A DNA stretch of 64,000 nt from the NCBI GenBank assembly GCA_932294295.1, contig OW028581.1, positions 9,098,526-9,162,525 of the forward strand, in the 5' to 3' direction. This document shows positions 34,547 to 48,859 of this stretch, in pieces (positions within the stretch are counted from its first letter, which is position 1; every line of letters starts with the position of its first letter). The translations under genes were made by a program, and so were the position numbers. Source of the DNA: Alitta virens (taxonomy: Eukaryota; Annelida; Polychaeta; Phyllodocida; Nereididae). Below the pieces are notes generated by a model. It searched no databases. It was not told where the DNA came from and worked only from the letters and a program-made list of their open reading frames with translations.

Positions 34547-34956
34547 GGTGCTCCATCATCGATTAATTAATACCTGTCACTCAGGGTGCCATTATTTTTA
34601 GAGAACCTCCCAAGAGGGATTACCAATACTGACCCCTTACCCCAGCTAATACAGCCCCCCGTCATGTTATGGTCATCATTACTATCTCAGCATGTCAGGA
34701 TACCCCAAAAGCTCTTGTTGCTAAGGAAGTAAGGGTGTTGCTAATTGTGTGTATAGAATAGAAAAGAAAATAATAGAATATTGATAATTCTGGACGTACG
34801 TAATTCATATCGTATGGTCACAGACTGTTGCCATTGACTATACACAGTTGAAAAGAATATTGTTTCCCAGTGTACAAATATAATTTAATAGAAAAGAATA
34901 GAAATGAATAGAATATAATGGAATAGATCAGAGCGGCATAGAATAGATAGAATTTT

Positions 34957-35065
34957 ACTGGTTTGAAGCCTAGAAAGCTTAATTATGACCTGTTGTCAGA
35001 GACGGAATCAGATGTAAGGATGAGATGGTAAGGCTCGGATTCCACATCATGTCAAACATTTACCC
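34957..35065 (+). mobile_element. Family D fragment
   Basis: ACTGGTTTGAAGCCTAG head, then GATGTAAGGATGAGATGG and TTTACCCCAT. It follows a GAATA-rich stretch (34870-34950). The DNA from 35066 to 35760 shows no feature. Confidence 0.5.
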
Positions 35066-35760
35066 CATAGGGCTGACAAAGTTCCTAACCAATAGACCAA
35101 TTTCTCACATCTAAATAGATTCTGTTCAGTTCCATAAGGCAGATTCTAGATGTCAATAGATCCATATTAAATCAGGAAATAGAAATATATTCTAAAAAGT
35201 CTTATCTTAAAAGGCTTTTTTTTCTGGGTGGGGCTTTTTACTTGCCTGCAGGCAGTAGCCAGAGTGGTTCAGGTCAACATACTGATGAAATGAAGTTAGC
35301 AAACAGTGCCAAGACTGGCAGTGCAAGATAGTATTGGCTGATTCCAGAACCCCTGGAAGTATTCAATTTGGGGGACTCTGTAGTACTTCGGAAAAGTTAG
35401 AAGTTCATTTTGAAGAACCAATATGCTGGTAATGATACAATACATACAGCTTGGTCCAAATATTTCCAGTCATTTGCAGAACCAGCATGATTGGCAATCT
35501 GATTTCCAAGTACAATTCACCATGTTTTCCTAAATATTTCAGAAAGGCAGGAGGCAGACAGCTTGTTTTGCCAGATCAGGACAACATCGTTCTATTATTG
35601 GCTCATCGGCAGTCATCATCTAGCCGATGTCAAGATTAAGGTTTAATAAGTTTTTATTTAACTTTAAAAGTAAATGTCAAATGAAATCAATGATACGAGA
35701 AGATGCAACTATGATGGAAACCCCCTCAAGCTAGCAGAGCCAGTGCTTATGAGGGGCACC

Positions 35761-35945
35761 AATACCCCTTTTCCACGGTGCAGCCATGTTGGCATTTTTG
35801 CCTCACTGACCTCTCTTGGCACTTAGCTATAAGTATTGTGAAGTCATCAGTAGACAATGGCCATTGTGAGGTCACATAGTGCAAGAACAAAGGTCAAATA
35901 ATGATATCATTATATATCACATGATGAGATGAGCGACATGGAATG
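35761..35945. mobile_element. MITE family C, copy 2 (right end lost)
   Basis: Starts AATACCCCTTTTCCACGGTG and shares the CAGCCATGTTGGCATTTT stem and the GGCCAT..GTGAGGTCACA interior with 33404-33614. The right terminal repeat is absent. Confidence 0.7.
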
Positions 35946-36491
35946 GAGGAAGCCGATGTCAAAACGGTGAAGAATATTATCTTGGCGAGACTGGAGAATG
36001 TTTGAGAAGTTTTTAACTATCAAAATAACTTTTTTTAAATTTTGCCTCACACTTAAGACCACCTAATCATTGAGACAGTAACATTTCCACCAAATGTGGC
36101 CAGATTGATGAAGCTATTCTGCCAGGAGCTGCATATCAAATGATAGAACAATCTTCATATTTCGGAAAGCTCACAGACTACGTTATTGAGCATTAAAATT
36201 ATTCATTTACTTATTTTAAGACGAATTTTGGCATACTAGTGGCAATTCGCAGATTTGAATTTAGCCATTACACCGCAAACAACAGCGATAAGACATAGAA
36301 GGAATATTTACAAGACATTGGCAACATATTTTCTACAGATTTCATCTCTAAACCCATCCAGCAGCTACATAGAGTAATGATACAATTTCCTATTTTTGCT
36401 ATCTCCTTGTGCCTTTCATATTTATATACTGCTTAGTGTATAACTTAAATTTCATGTTTTATTGAATAGGTTAAAATCTTTGAATTGAGGT

Positions 36492-36530
<39 letters not shown>

Positions 36531-37587
36531 AGAAAAAATACTGAAAACCATGTACTTACTGTGTGTGTAAAAATAATATGTTTAATCCTTGGCTGACAGC
36601 TATTTTCATTCTTTATTCAGCAAATTAAACAAATCAGCAATATTTAGTGCCTATCTTTTTTCTTTCTTTCTTTTTCCATATTTGCTCAATCGGCTTTATA
36701 ATGAATCAAAATAACCTATTGCCAATGTAGTATGACAGTCATAACGTTAAAATAACTTGTAACAGTTTCTATGGCAGCCATTAAGACTAGATATCTGTTT
36801 ATCAGATTCTACAACCATCAATGGATTTGCTAATATATCAGCTTACACCTCATGATCGAGTTTCTCTCAAAATGGCTCTTACGTCGGTTTCACAGACATG
36901 GAAACAAAACTCCAGATGCTGCAAGTGAATCCAGAACTGAGAAAATGCCTTAACCAATGGTAGTCCTGCATTCACAATTACATTCATATCTATATGGGTA
37001 ATGTTTTTAAATTGCATATAAATGTGTGTTATATATTTCATTGAAAAACAGATTCTCTGAAATAAAATGAAAAATATGCAAGATGGGGCTCTGCTTTAGT
37101 CAAATTAGTCGAGTCGAACATCTCTTGCCTTTAATTAAGGATTGAAGGAAAAGTAGTCTTCTCCTTAAGATACTTAGGTGGTTGCGTCAGAACTCAAAGG
37201 GAAGGTTCCACCTTCATAGTCCTATCAGCAAAGGTTGTTTTGATTTACAAAACCTCCTACGTCTTTTTACTAGATATAACCAGAGGCACAATTTATCGGC
37301 AGAAGGATGGGGGAGTCTTGTACTGCTTCAGGCTACACTAAGGTATATGCTATCAATCCCAAAAGACATAAAGATAGGTTTCGAAAGTCCCAGGCCTTCT
37401 TGCGGCCAGGGTGGTAACACTGTGGGTGAAGACCTCAAACCAAGTGAGCAACACAGGGCTCTGTACAATGTCTGCATTGCTCCTAGCACAGACACGAATG
37501 ACATAACCAGGTAATTTGTTCTTTAATATAATGCAAGTTAGTTTGGCATAAATAGAGTGTGTTTTATACAATTTTAATTGCGTTTAG
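35946..37587. other. Intergenic; TA microsatellite
   Basis: No gene I can support. A (TA)n tract lies at about 36496-36526. The frame at 37182-37514 ends near a good donor-like CAG|GTAATT, but 37380-37490 is similar to 11135-11235 on the opposite strand, which points to a dispersed repeat rather than an exon. Confidence 0.4.
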
Positions 37588-40500
37588 TGTCTACTTTGCC
37601 ATTGCAGTTTGGGATCTAGTGTGTCTACATTGGTCATTGCAGTTTGTGATCTAGAGTGTCTACATGGCCATTGCAGTTTGAGATCTAGAGTGTCTACATT
37701 GGTCATTGCAGTTTGAGATCTAGTGTGTCGACATTGGTCATTGGTCATTGCAATTTGAGATCTAGAGTGTCTACATTGGTCATTGCAGTTTGAGATCTAG
37801 TGTGTCAACATTGGTCATTGCAGTTTGTGATCTAGTGTGTCTACATTAGTCATTGCAATTTGAGATCTAGAGTGTCTACATTGGTCATTGCAGTTTGAGA
37901 TCTAGTGTATCTACATGGTCATTGCAGTTTGTGATCTAGTGTGTCTACATTAGTCATTGCAATTTGAGATCTAGAGTGTCTACATGGCCATTGCAGTTTG
38001 TGATCTAGAGTGTCTACATTAGTCATTGCAGTGTGATCTAGAGTGTCAACATTAGTCATTGCAATTTGAGATCTAGAGTGTCTACATTGGTCATTGCAGT
38101 TTCAGATCTAGTGTGTCGACATAAGTCATTGCAGTTTGAGATCTAGAGTGTCTACATTGGTCATTGCAGTTTGAGATCTAGAGTGTCTACATGGCCAATG
38201 CAGTTTGAGATCTAGAGTGTCAACATTAGTCATTGTAGTTTGTGATCTAGTGTGTCTACATTGGTCATTGCAGTTTGAGATCTAGTGTGTCTACATTAGT
38301 CATTGCAATTTGAGATCTTGAGTGTCTACATTGGTCATTGCAGTTTGAGATCTAGAGTGTCTACATTGGTCATTGCAGTTTGAGATCTAGAGTGTCTACA
38401 TTGGTCATAGCAGTTTGTGATCTAGAGTGTCTACATTAGTCATTGCAATTTCAGATCTAGAGTGTCTACATTGGTCATTGCAGTTTGAGATCTAGAATGT
38501 CTACATTGGTCATTGCAATTTGAGATCTAGAGTGTCTACATTGGTCATTGCAGTTTGTGATCTAGAGTGTCTACATTGGTCATTGCATTTTGAGATCTAG
38601 AGTGTCTATATTGGTCATTGCAGTTTGTGATCTAGATATCTACATTAGTCATTGCAATTTGAGATCTAGAGTGTCTACATTGGTCATTGCAGTTTGAGAT
38701 CTAGAATGTCTACAGTGGTCATTGCAATTTGAGATCTAGAGTGTCTACATTAGTCATTGCAATTTGAGATCTAGAGTGTCTACATTGGTCATTGCAGTAT
38801 GAGATCTAGTGTGTCGACATTGGTCATTGCAGTTTGAGATCTAGAGTGTCTACATGGCCATTGCAGTTTGAGATCTAGTGTGTCGACATTGGTCATTGCA
38901 ATTTGAGATCTAGAGTGTCTACATGGCCATTGCAATTTGAGATCTAGAGTGTCTACATTGGTCATTGCAGTTTGAGATCTAGTGTGTCTACATTAGTCAT
39001 TGCAATTTGAGATCTAGAGTGTCTACATGGCCATTGCAGTTTGTGATCTAGAGTGTCTACATTAGTCATTGCAGTTTGAGATCTAGTGTGTCGACATTGG
39101 TCATTGCAGTTTGAGATCTAGAGTGTCTATATTGGTCATTGCAGTTTGAGATCTAGTGTGTCTACATTAGTCATTGCAATTTGAGATCTAGAGTGTCTAC
39201 ATTGGTCATTGCAGTTTGAGATCTAGTGTGTCTACATTAGTCATTGCAATTTGAGATCTAGAGTGTCTACATGGCCATTGCAATTTGAGATCTAGAGTGT
39301 CTACATGGCCATTGCAGTTTGAGATCTAGAATGTCAACATTAGTCATTGCAGTTTGAGATCTAGAGTGTCTACATTGGTCATTGGAGTTTGAGATCTAGA
39401 GTGTCTACATGGCCAATACAGTTTGAAATCTAGTATGTCAACATTAGTCATTGCAGTTTGTGATCTAGAGTGTCTACATTGGTCATTGCAGTTTGTGATC
39501 TAGAGTGTCAACATTGCCATTGCAGTTTGAGATCTAGAGTGTCTACATTGGTCATTGCAATTGGAGATCTAGAGTGTCTACATTGGTCATTGCAGTATGA
39601 GATCTAGAGTGTCTACATGGCCATTGCAGTATGAGATCTAGAGTGTCTACATTGGTCATTGCAGTTTGTGATCTAGAGTGTCTACATGGCCATTGCAGTT
39701 TGAGATCTAGTGTGTGTACATTGGTCATTGCAATTGGAGATCTAGAGTGTCTACATTGGTCATTGCAGTATGAGATCTAGAGTGTCTACATGGCCATTGC
39801 AGTTTGCGATCTAGAGTGTCTACATGGCCATTGCAGTTTGAGATCTAGAGTGTCAACATTAGTCATTGCAGTTTGTGATCTAGAGTGTCTACATTGGTCA
39901 TTGCAGTTTGAGATCTAGAGTGTCTACATGGCCATTGCAGTTTGAGATCTAGAGTGTCAACATTAGTCATTGCAGTTTGTGATCTAGAGTGTCTACATTG
40001 GTCATTGCAGTTTGTGATCTAGAGTGTCTACATGGCCAATGCAGTTTGAGATCTAGAGTGTCAACATTAGTCATTGCAGTTTGTGATCTAGAGTGTCTAC
40101 ATGGCCATTGCAGTTTGAGATCTAGAGTGTCAACATTAGTCATTGCCATTTGAGATCTAGAGTGTCTAAATTAGTCATTGCCATTTGAGATCTAGAGTGT
40201 CTACATGGCCAATGCAGTTTGAGATCTAGAGTGTCAACATTAGTCATTGCAGTTTGTGATCTAGAGTGTCTACATTGGTCATTGCAGTTTGTGATCTAGA
40301 GTGTCTACATGGCCAATGCAGTTTGAGATCTAGAGTGTCAACATTAGTCATTGCAGTTTGTGATCTAGAGTGTCTACATTGGTCATTGCAGTTTGTGATC
40401 TAGAGTGTCTACATGGCCAATGCAGTTTGAGATCTTGAGTGTCAACATTAGTCATTGCAGTCTGTGATCTAGAGTGTCAACATTAGTCATTGCAGTTTGT

Positions 40501-43500
40501 GATCTAGAGTGTCTACATGGCCATTGCAGTTTGTGATCTAGAGTGTCTACATGGCCATTGCAGTTTGAGATCTTGAGTGTCAACATTAGTCATTGCAGTT
40601 TGTGATCTAGAGTGTCTACATTGGTCATTGCAGTTTGTGATCTAGAGTGTCTACATGGCCAATGCAGTTTGAGATCTAGAGTGTCAACATTAGTCATTGC
40701 AGTTTGTGATCTAGAGTGTCTACATGGCCATTGCAGTTTGAGATCTCGAGTGTCAACATTAGTCATTGCAATTTGAGATCTAGAGTGTCTACATTGGTCA
40801 TTGCAGTTTCAGATCTAGTGTGTCTGCATTAGTCATTGCAATTTGAGATCTAGAGTGTCTACATTGGTCATTCCAGTTTGAGATCTAGTGTGTCGACATT
40901 GGTCATTGCAGTTTGAGATCTAGTGTGTGTACATTGGTCATTGCAATTGGAGATCTAGAGTGTCTACATTGGTCATTGTAGTTTGTGATCTAGAGTGTCT
41001 ACATCGGTCATTGCAGTTTGAGATCTAGAGTGTCTACATTGGTCATTGCAGTTTGTGATCTAGAGTGTCTACATGGCCATTGCAGTTTGAGATCTCGAGT
41101 GTCTACATTAGTCATTGCAGTTTGTGATCTAGAGTGTCTACATTGGTCATTGCAGTTTGTGATCTAGAGTATCTACATTGGTCATTGCAGTTTGAGATCT
41201 AGTGTGTCGACATTGGTCATTGGTCATTGCAATTTGAGATCTAGAGTGTCTACATTGGTCATTGCAGTTTGAGATCTAGTGTGTCAACATTGGTCATTGC
41301 AGTTTGTGATCTAGTGTGTCTACATTAGTCATTGCAATTTGAGATCTAGAGTGTCTACATTGGTCATTGCAGTTTGAGATCTAGTGTATCTACATGGTCA
41401 TTGCAGTTTGTGATCTAGTGTGTCTACATTAGTCATTGCAATTTGAGATCTAGAGTGTCTACATGGCCATTGCAGTTTGTGATCTAGAGTGTCTACATTA
41501 GTCATTGCAGTGTGATCTAGAGTGTCTACATTAGTCATTGCAATTTGAGATCTAGAGTGTCTACATTGGTCATTGCAGTTTCAGATCTAGTGTGTCGGCA
41601 TAAGTCATTGCAGTTTTAGATCTAGATTGTCTACATTGGTCATTGCAGTTTGAGATCTAGAGTGTCTACATGGCCAATGCAGTTTGAGATCTAGAGTGTC
41701 AACATTAGTCATTGCAGTTTGTGATCTAGTGTGTCTACATTGGTCATTGCAGTTTGAGATCTAGTGTGTCTACATTAGTCATTGCAATTTGAGATCTTGA
41801 GTGTCTACATTGGTCATTGCAGTTTGAGATCTAGAGTGTCTACATTAGTCATTGCAGTTTGAGATCTAGAGTGTCTACATTGGTCATAGCAGTTTGTGAT
41901 CTAGAGTGTCTACATTAGTCATTGCAATTTCAGATCTAGAGTGTCTACATTGGTCATTGCAGTTTGAGATCTAGAATGTCTACATTGGTCATTGCAATTT
42001 GAGATCTAGAGTGTCTACATTGGTCATTGCAGTTTGTGATCTAGAGTGTCTACATTGGTCATTGCATTTTGAGATCTAGAGTGTCTATATTGGTCATTGC
42101 AGTTTGTGATCTAGAGTGTCTACATTAGTCATTGCAATTTGAGATCTAGAGTGTCTACATTGGTCATTGCAGTTTGAGATCTAGAATGTCTACAGTGGTC
42201 ATTGCAATTTGAGATCTAGAGTGTCTACATTAGTCATTGCAATTTGAGATCTAGAGTGTCTACATTGGTCATTGCAGTATGAGATCTAGTGTGTCGACAT
42301 TGGTCAATGCAGTTTGAGATCTAGAGTGTCTACATGGCCATTGCAGTTTGAGATCTAGTGTGTCGACATTGGTCATTGCAATTTGAGATCTAGAGTGTCT
42401 ACATGGCCATTGCAATTTGAGATCTAGAGTGTCTACATTGGTCATTGCAGTTTGAGATCTAGTGTGTCTACATTAGTCATTGCAATTTGAGATCTAGAGT
42501 GTCTACATGGCCATTGCAGTTTGTGATCTAGAGTGTCTACATTAATCATTGCAGTTTGAGATCTAGTGTGTCGACATTGGTCATTGCAATTTGAGATCTA
42601 GAGTGTCTATATTGGTCATTGCAGTTTGAGATCTAGTGTGTCTACATTAGTCATTGCAATTTGAGATCTAGAGTGTCTACATTGGTCATTGCAGTTTGAG
42701 ATCTAGTGTGTCTACATTAGTCATTGCAATTTGAGATCTAGAGTGTCTACATGGCCATTGCAATTTGAGATCTAGAGTGTCTACATGGCCATTGCAGTTT
42801 GAGATCTAGAATGTCAACATTAGTCATTGCAGTTTGAGATCTAGAGTGTCTACATTGGTCATTGCAGTTTGAGATCTAGAGTGTCTACATGGCCAATACA
42901 GTTTGAAATCTAGTATGTCAACATTAGTCATTGCAGTTTGTGATCTAGAGTGTCTACATTGGTCATTGCAGTTTGTGATCTAGAGTGTCTACATTGGTCA
43001 TTGCAGTTTGTGATCTAGAGTGTCTACATTAATCATTGCAGTTTGAGATCTAGTGTGTCGACATTGGTCATTGCAATTTGAGATCTAGAGTGTCTATATT
43101 GGTCATTGCAGTTTGAGATCTAGTGTGTCTACATTAGTCATTGCAATTTGAGATCTAGAGTGTCTACATTGGTCATTGCAGTTTGAGATCTAGTGTGTCT
43201 ACATTAGTCATTGCAATTTGAGATCTAGAGTGTCTACATGGCCATTGCAATTTGAGATCTAGAGTGTCTACATGGCCATTGCAGTTTGAGATCTAGAATG
43301 TCAACATTAGTCATTGCAGTTTGAGATCTAGAGTGTCTACATTGGTCATTGCAGTTTGAGATCTAGAGTGTCTACATGGCCAATACAGTTTGAAATCTAG
43401 TATGTCAACATTAGTCATTGCAGTTTGTGATCTAGAGTGTCTACATTGGTCATTGCAGTTTGTGATCTAGAGTGTCTACATTGGTCATTGCAGTTTGTGA

Positions 43501-46500
43501 TCTAGAGTGTCTACATGGCCAATGCAGTTTGAGATCTAGAGTGTCAACATTAGTCATTGCAGTTTGTGATCTAGAGTGTCTACATGGCCATTGCAGTTTG
43601 AGATCTAGAGTGTCAACATTAGTCATTGCCATTTGAGATCTAGAGTGTCTAAATTAGTCATTGCCATTTGAGATCTAGAGTGTCTACATGGCCATTGCAG
43701 TTTGAGATCTCGAGTGTCAACATTAGTCATTCCAGTTTGTGATCTAGAGTGTCTACATTGGTCATTACAGTTTGTGATCTAGAGTGTCTACATGGCCAAT
43801 GCAGTTTGAGATCTAGAGTGTCAACATTAGTCATTGCAGTTTGTGATCTAGAGTGTCTACATTGGTCATTGCAGTTTGTGATCTAGAGTGTCTACATGGC
43901 CAATGCAGTTTGAGATCTAGAGTGTCAACATTAGTCATTGCAGTTTGTGATCTAGAGTGTCTACATTGGTCATTGCAGTTTGTGATCTAGAGTGTCTACA
44001 TGGCCAATGCAGTTTGAGATCTTGAGTGTCAACATTGGTCATTGCAGTTTGTGATCTAGAGTGTCAACATTAGTCATTGCAGTTTGTGATCTAGAGTGTC
44101 TACATGGCCATTGCAGTTTGTGATCTAGAGTGTCTACATGGCCATTGCAGTTTGAGATCTCGAGTGTCAACATTAGTCATTGCAATTTGAGATCTAGAGT
44201 GTCTACATTGGTCATTGCAGTTTCAGATCTAGTGTGTCTGCATTAGTCATTGCAATTTGAGATCTAGAGTGTCTACATTGGTCATTCCAGTTTGAGATCT
44301 AGTGTGTCGACATTGGTCATTGCAGTTTGAGATCTAGTGTGTGTACATTGGTCATTGCAATTGGAGATCTAGAGTGTCTACATTGGTCATTGCAGTTTGT
44401 GATCTAGAGTGTCTACATCGGTCATTGCAGTTTGAGATCTAGAGTGTCTACATTGGTCATTGCAGTTTGTGATCTAGAGTGTCTACATGGCCATTGCAGT
44501 TTGAGATCTCGAGTGTCTACATTAGTCATTGCAGTTTGTGATCTAGAGTGTCTACATTGGTCATTGCAGTTTGTGATCTAGAGTGTCTACATTGGTCATT
44601 GCAGTTTGAGATCTAGTGTGTCGACATTGGTCATTGGTCATTGCAATTTGAGATCTAGAGTGTCTACATTGGTCATTGCAGTTTGAGATCTAGTGTGTCA
44701 ACATTGGTCATTGCAGTTTGTGATTTAGTGTGTCTACATTAGTCATTGCAATTTGAGATCTAGAGTGTCTACATTGGTCATTGCAGTCTGAGATCTAGTG
44801 TATCTACATGGTCATTGCAGTTTGTGATCTAGTGTGTCTACATTAGTCATTGCAATTTGAGATCTAGAGTGTCTACATGGCCATTGCAGTTTGTGATCTA
44901 GAGTGTCTACATTAGTCATTGCAGTGTGATCTAGAGTGTCTACATTAGTCATTGCAATTTGAGATCTAGAGTGTCTACATTGGTCATTGCAGTTTCAGAT
45001 CTAGTGTGTCGACATAAGTCATTGCAGTTTGAGATCTAGAGTGTCTACATTGGTCATTCCAGTTTGAGATCTAGAGTGTCTACATGGCCAATGCAGTTTG
45101 AGATCTAGAGTGTCAACATTAGTCATTGCAGTTTGTGATCTAGTGTGTCTACATTGGTCATTGCAGTTTGAGATCTAGTGTGTCTACATTAGTCATTGCA
45201 ATTTGAGATCTTGAGTGTCTACATTGGTCATTGCAGTTTGAGATCTAGAGTGTCTACATTGGTCATTGCAGTTTGAGATCTAGAGTGTCTACATTGGTCA
45301 TTGCAGTTTGAGATCTAGAATGTCTACATTGGTCATTGCAATTTGAGATCTAGAGTGTCTACATTGGTCATTGCAGTTTGTGATCTAGAGTGTCTACATT
45401 GGTCATTGCATTTTGAGATCTAGAGTGTCTATATTGGTCATTGCAGTTTGTGATCTAGAGTGTCTACATTAGTCATTGCAATTTGAGATCTAGAGTGTCT
45501 ACATTGGTCATTGCAGTTTGAGATCTAGAATGTCTACAGTGGTCATTGCAATTTGAGATCTAGAGTGTCTACATTAGTCATTGCAATTTGAGATCTAGAG
45601 TGTCTACATTGGTCATTGCAGTATGAGATCTAGTGTGTCGACATTGGTCATTGCGGTTTGAGATCTAGAGTGTCTACATGGCCATTGCAGTTTGAGATCT
45701 AGTGTGTCGACATTGGTCATTGCAATTTGAGATCTAGAGTGTCTACATGGCCATTGCAATTTGAGATCTAGAGTGTCTACATTGGTCATTGCAGTTTGAG
45801 ATCTAGTGTGTCTACATTAGTCATTGCAATTTGAGATCTAGAGTGTCTACATGGCCATTGCAGTTTGTGATCTAGAGTGTCTACATTAGTCATTGCAGTT
45901 TGAGATCTAGTGTGTCGACATTGGTCATTGCAGTTTGAGATCTAGAGTGTCTATATTGGTCATTGCAGTTTGAGATCTAGTGTATCTACATTAGTCATTG
46001 CAATTTGAGATCTAGAGTGTCTACATTGGTCATTGCAGTTTGAGATCTAGTGTGTCTACATTAGTTATTGCAATTTGAGATCTAGAGTGTCTACATGGCC
46101 ATTGCCATTTGAGATCTAGAGTGTCTACATGGCCATTGCAGTTTGAGATCTAGAATGTCAACATTAGTCATTGCAGTTTGAGATCTAGAGTGTCTACATT
46201 GGTCATTGCAGTTTGAGATCTAGAGTGTCTACATGGCCAATACAGTTTGAAATCTAGTATGTCAACATTAGTCATTGCAGTTTGTGATCTAGAGTGTCTA
46301 CATTGGTCATTGCAGTTTGTGATCTAGAGTGTCAACATTGCCATTGCAGTTTGAGATCTAGTGTGTCTACATTGGTCATTGCAATTGGAGATCTAGAGTG
46401 TCTACATTGGTCATTGCAGTATGAGATCTAGAGTGTCTACATGGCCATTGCATTATGAGATCTAGAGTGTCTACATTGGTCATTGCAGTTTGTGATCTAG

Positions 46501-48676
46501 AGTGTCTACATGGCCATTGCAGTTTGAGATCTAGTGTGTGTACATTGGTCATTGCAATTGGAGATCTAGAGTGTCTACATTGGTCATTGCAGTATGAGAT
46601 CTAGAGTGTCTACATGGCCATTGCAGTTTGCGATCTAGAGTGTCTACATGGCCATTGCAGTTTGAGATCTAGAGTGTCAACATTAGTCATTGCAGTTTGT
46701 GATCTAGAGTGTCTACATTGGTCATTGCAGTTTGAGATCTAGAGTGTCTACATGGCCATTGCAGTTTGAGATCTAGAGTGTCAACATTAGTCATTGCAGT
46801 TTGTGATCTAGAGTGTCTACATTGGTCATTGCAGTTTGTGATCTAGAGTGTCTACATGGCCAATGCAGTTTGAGATCTAGAGTGTCAACATTAGTCATTG
46901 CAGTTTGTGATCTAGAGTGTCCACATGGCCATTGCAGTTTGAGATCTAGAGTGTCAACATTAGTCATTGCCATTTGAGATCTAGAGTGTCTAAATTAGTC
47001 ATTGCCATTTGAGATCTAGAGTGTCTACATGGCCATTGCAGTTTGAGATCTCGAGTGTCAACATTAGTCATTCCAGTTTGTGATCTAGAGTGTCTACATT
47101 GGTCATTACAGTTTGTGATCTAGAGTGTCTACATGGCCAATGCAGTTTGAGATCTAGAGTGTCAACATTAGTCATTGCAGTTTGTGATCTAGAGTGTCTA
47201 CATTGGTCATTGCAGTTTGTGATCTAGAGTGTCTACATGGCCAATGCAGTTTGAGATCTAGAGTGTCAACATTAGTCATTGCAGTTTGTGATCTAGAGTG
47301 TCTACATTGGTCATTGCAGTTTGTGATCTAGAGTGTCTACATGGCCAATGCAGTTTGAGATCTTGAGTGTCAACATTAGTCATTGCAGTTTGTGATCTAG
47401 AGTGTCAACATTAGTCATTGCAGTTTGTGATCTAGAGTGTCTACATGGCCATTGCAGTTTGTGATCTAGAGTGTCTACATGGCCATTGCAGTTTGAGATC
47501 TTGAGTGTCAACATTAGTCATTGCAGTTTGAGATCTAGTGTGTGTACATTGGTCATTGCAATTGGAGATCTAGAGTGTCTACATTGGTCATTGCAGTTTG
47601 TGATCTAGAGTGTCTACATTGGTCATTGCAGTTTGAGATCTAGAGTGTCTACATTGGTCATTGCAGTTTGTGATCTAGAGTGTCTACATGGCCATTGCAG
47701 TTTGAGATCTCGAGTGTCTACATTAGTCATTGCAATTTGAGATCTAGAGTGTCTACATTGGTCATTGCAGTTTGAGATCTAGAATGTCTACATTGGTCAT
47801 TGCAATTTGAGATCTAGACTTTCAACATTAGTCATTGCAGTTTGTGATCTAGAGTGTCTACATGGCCAATGCAGTTTGAGATCTAGAGTGTCAACATTTG
47901 TCATTGCAGTTTGTGATCTAGAGTGTCTACATGGCTATTGCAGTTTGAGATCTAGAGTGTCAACATTAGTCATTGCAGTTTGAGATCTAGAGTGTCTACA
48001 TGGCCATTGCAGTTTGAGATCTAGTGTGTCAACATTAGTCATTGCAGTTTGTGATCTAGAGTGTCTACATTGGTCATTGCAGTTTGTGATCTAGGGTGTC
48101 TACATGGCCATTGCAGTTTGAGATCTAGTGTGTGTACATTGGTCATTGCAATTGGAGATCTAGAGTGTCTACATTGGTCATTGCAGTATGAGATCTAGAG
48201 TGTCTACATGGCCATTGCAGTTTGAGATCTAGAGTGTCTACATGGCCATTGCAGTTTGAGATCTAGAGTGTCAACATTAGTCATTGCAGTTTGTGATCTA
48301 GAGTGTCTACATTGGTCATTGCAGTATGAGATCTAGAGTGTCTACATGGTCATTGCAGTTTGAGATCTAGTGTGTCTACATGGCCATTGCAGTTTGAGAT
48401 CTAGAGTGTCTACATTGGTCATTGCAGTTTGAGATCTAGAGTGTCTACATTGGTCATTGCAATGAGATCTAGAGTGTCTACATTGGTCATTGCAGTTTGA
48501 GATCTAGTGTGTCTACATTAGTTATTGCAGTTTGTGATCTAGAGTGTCTACATGGCCATTGCAGTTTGAGATCTAGAGTGTCAGATTGGTCATTGCAGTT
48601 TGAGATCTAGAGTGTCTACATGGCCATTGCAGTATGAGATCTAGAGTGTCTACATTGGTCATGGTGGTTTGAGATC
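37588..48676. repeat. 11-kb satellite, ~35-bp monomer with 3.4-kb higher-order repeat
   Basis: About 320 monomers of 34-35 bp, each with CATTGCAGTTTGAGATCTAG and AGTGTCTACA; the 34-bp form has TGGC where the 35-bp form has TTGGT. An ordered series of variants repeats on a larger scale. A marker with doubled TTGGTCA (TTGGTCATTGGTCATTG) occurs near 37733, 41212 and 44626, giving periods of about 3479 and 3414 bp. Three identical or nearly identical 60-codon frames at 39967, 43450 and 46791 show the same. These frames are repeat artefacts. Each monomer carries AGATCT with an overlapping TCTAGA. Confidence 0.97.
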
Positions 48677-48859
48677 TTTTACTGCCTTGGCCACCAGGAA
48701 CCTTACAGCTGTAGGATTTTCAATCTTATCCCAAATGTTAGGGTTTTATTTCTGACCCCTATTATACACTGCATCACCCTTTTTTGCTATTACTTAATTT
48801 ATTAACAATTACCTATTATTACAAGTAAAAAATAACTATTTCCATAGTTTCTTATATAT

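Noticed and set aside
37182..37514. 110-codon + strand exon ending at a donor-like site
   Set aside because: Part of it resembles 11135-11235 on the opposite strand, so a dispersed repeat is more likely; no family is recognised.
39967..46973. Three near-identical 60-codon - strand frames (39967, 43450, 46791)
   Set aside because: They are translations of the 35/34-bp satellite monomers. Monomer length is not a multiple of three and the frames open only by chance; their spacing is useful only as a marker of the higher-order period.
37588..48676. CRISPR array
   Set aside because: Repeats are contiguous with no unique spacers, no cas genes, and the setting is clearly eukaryotic.
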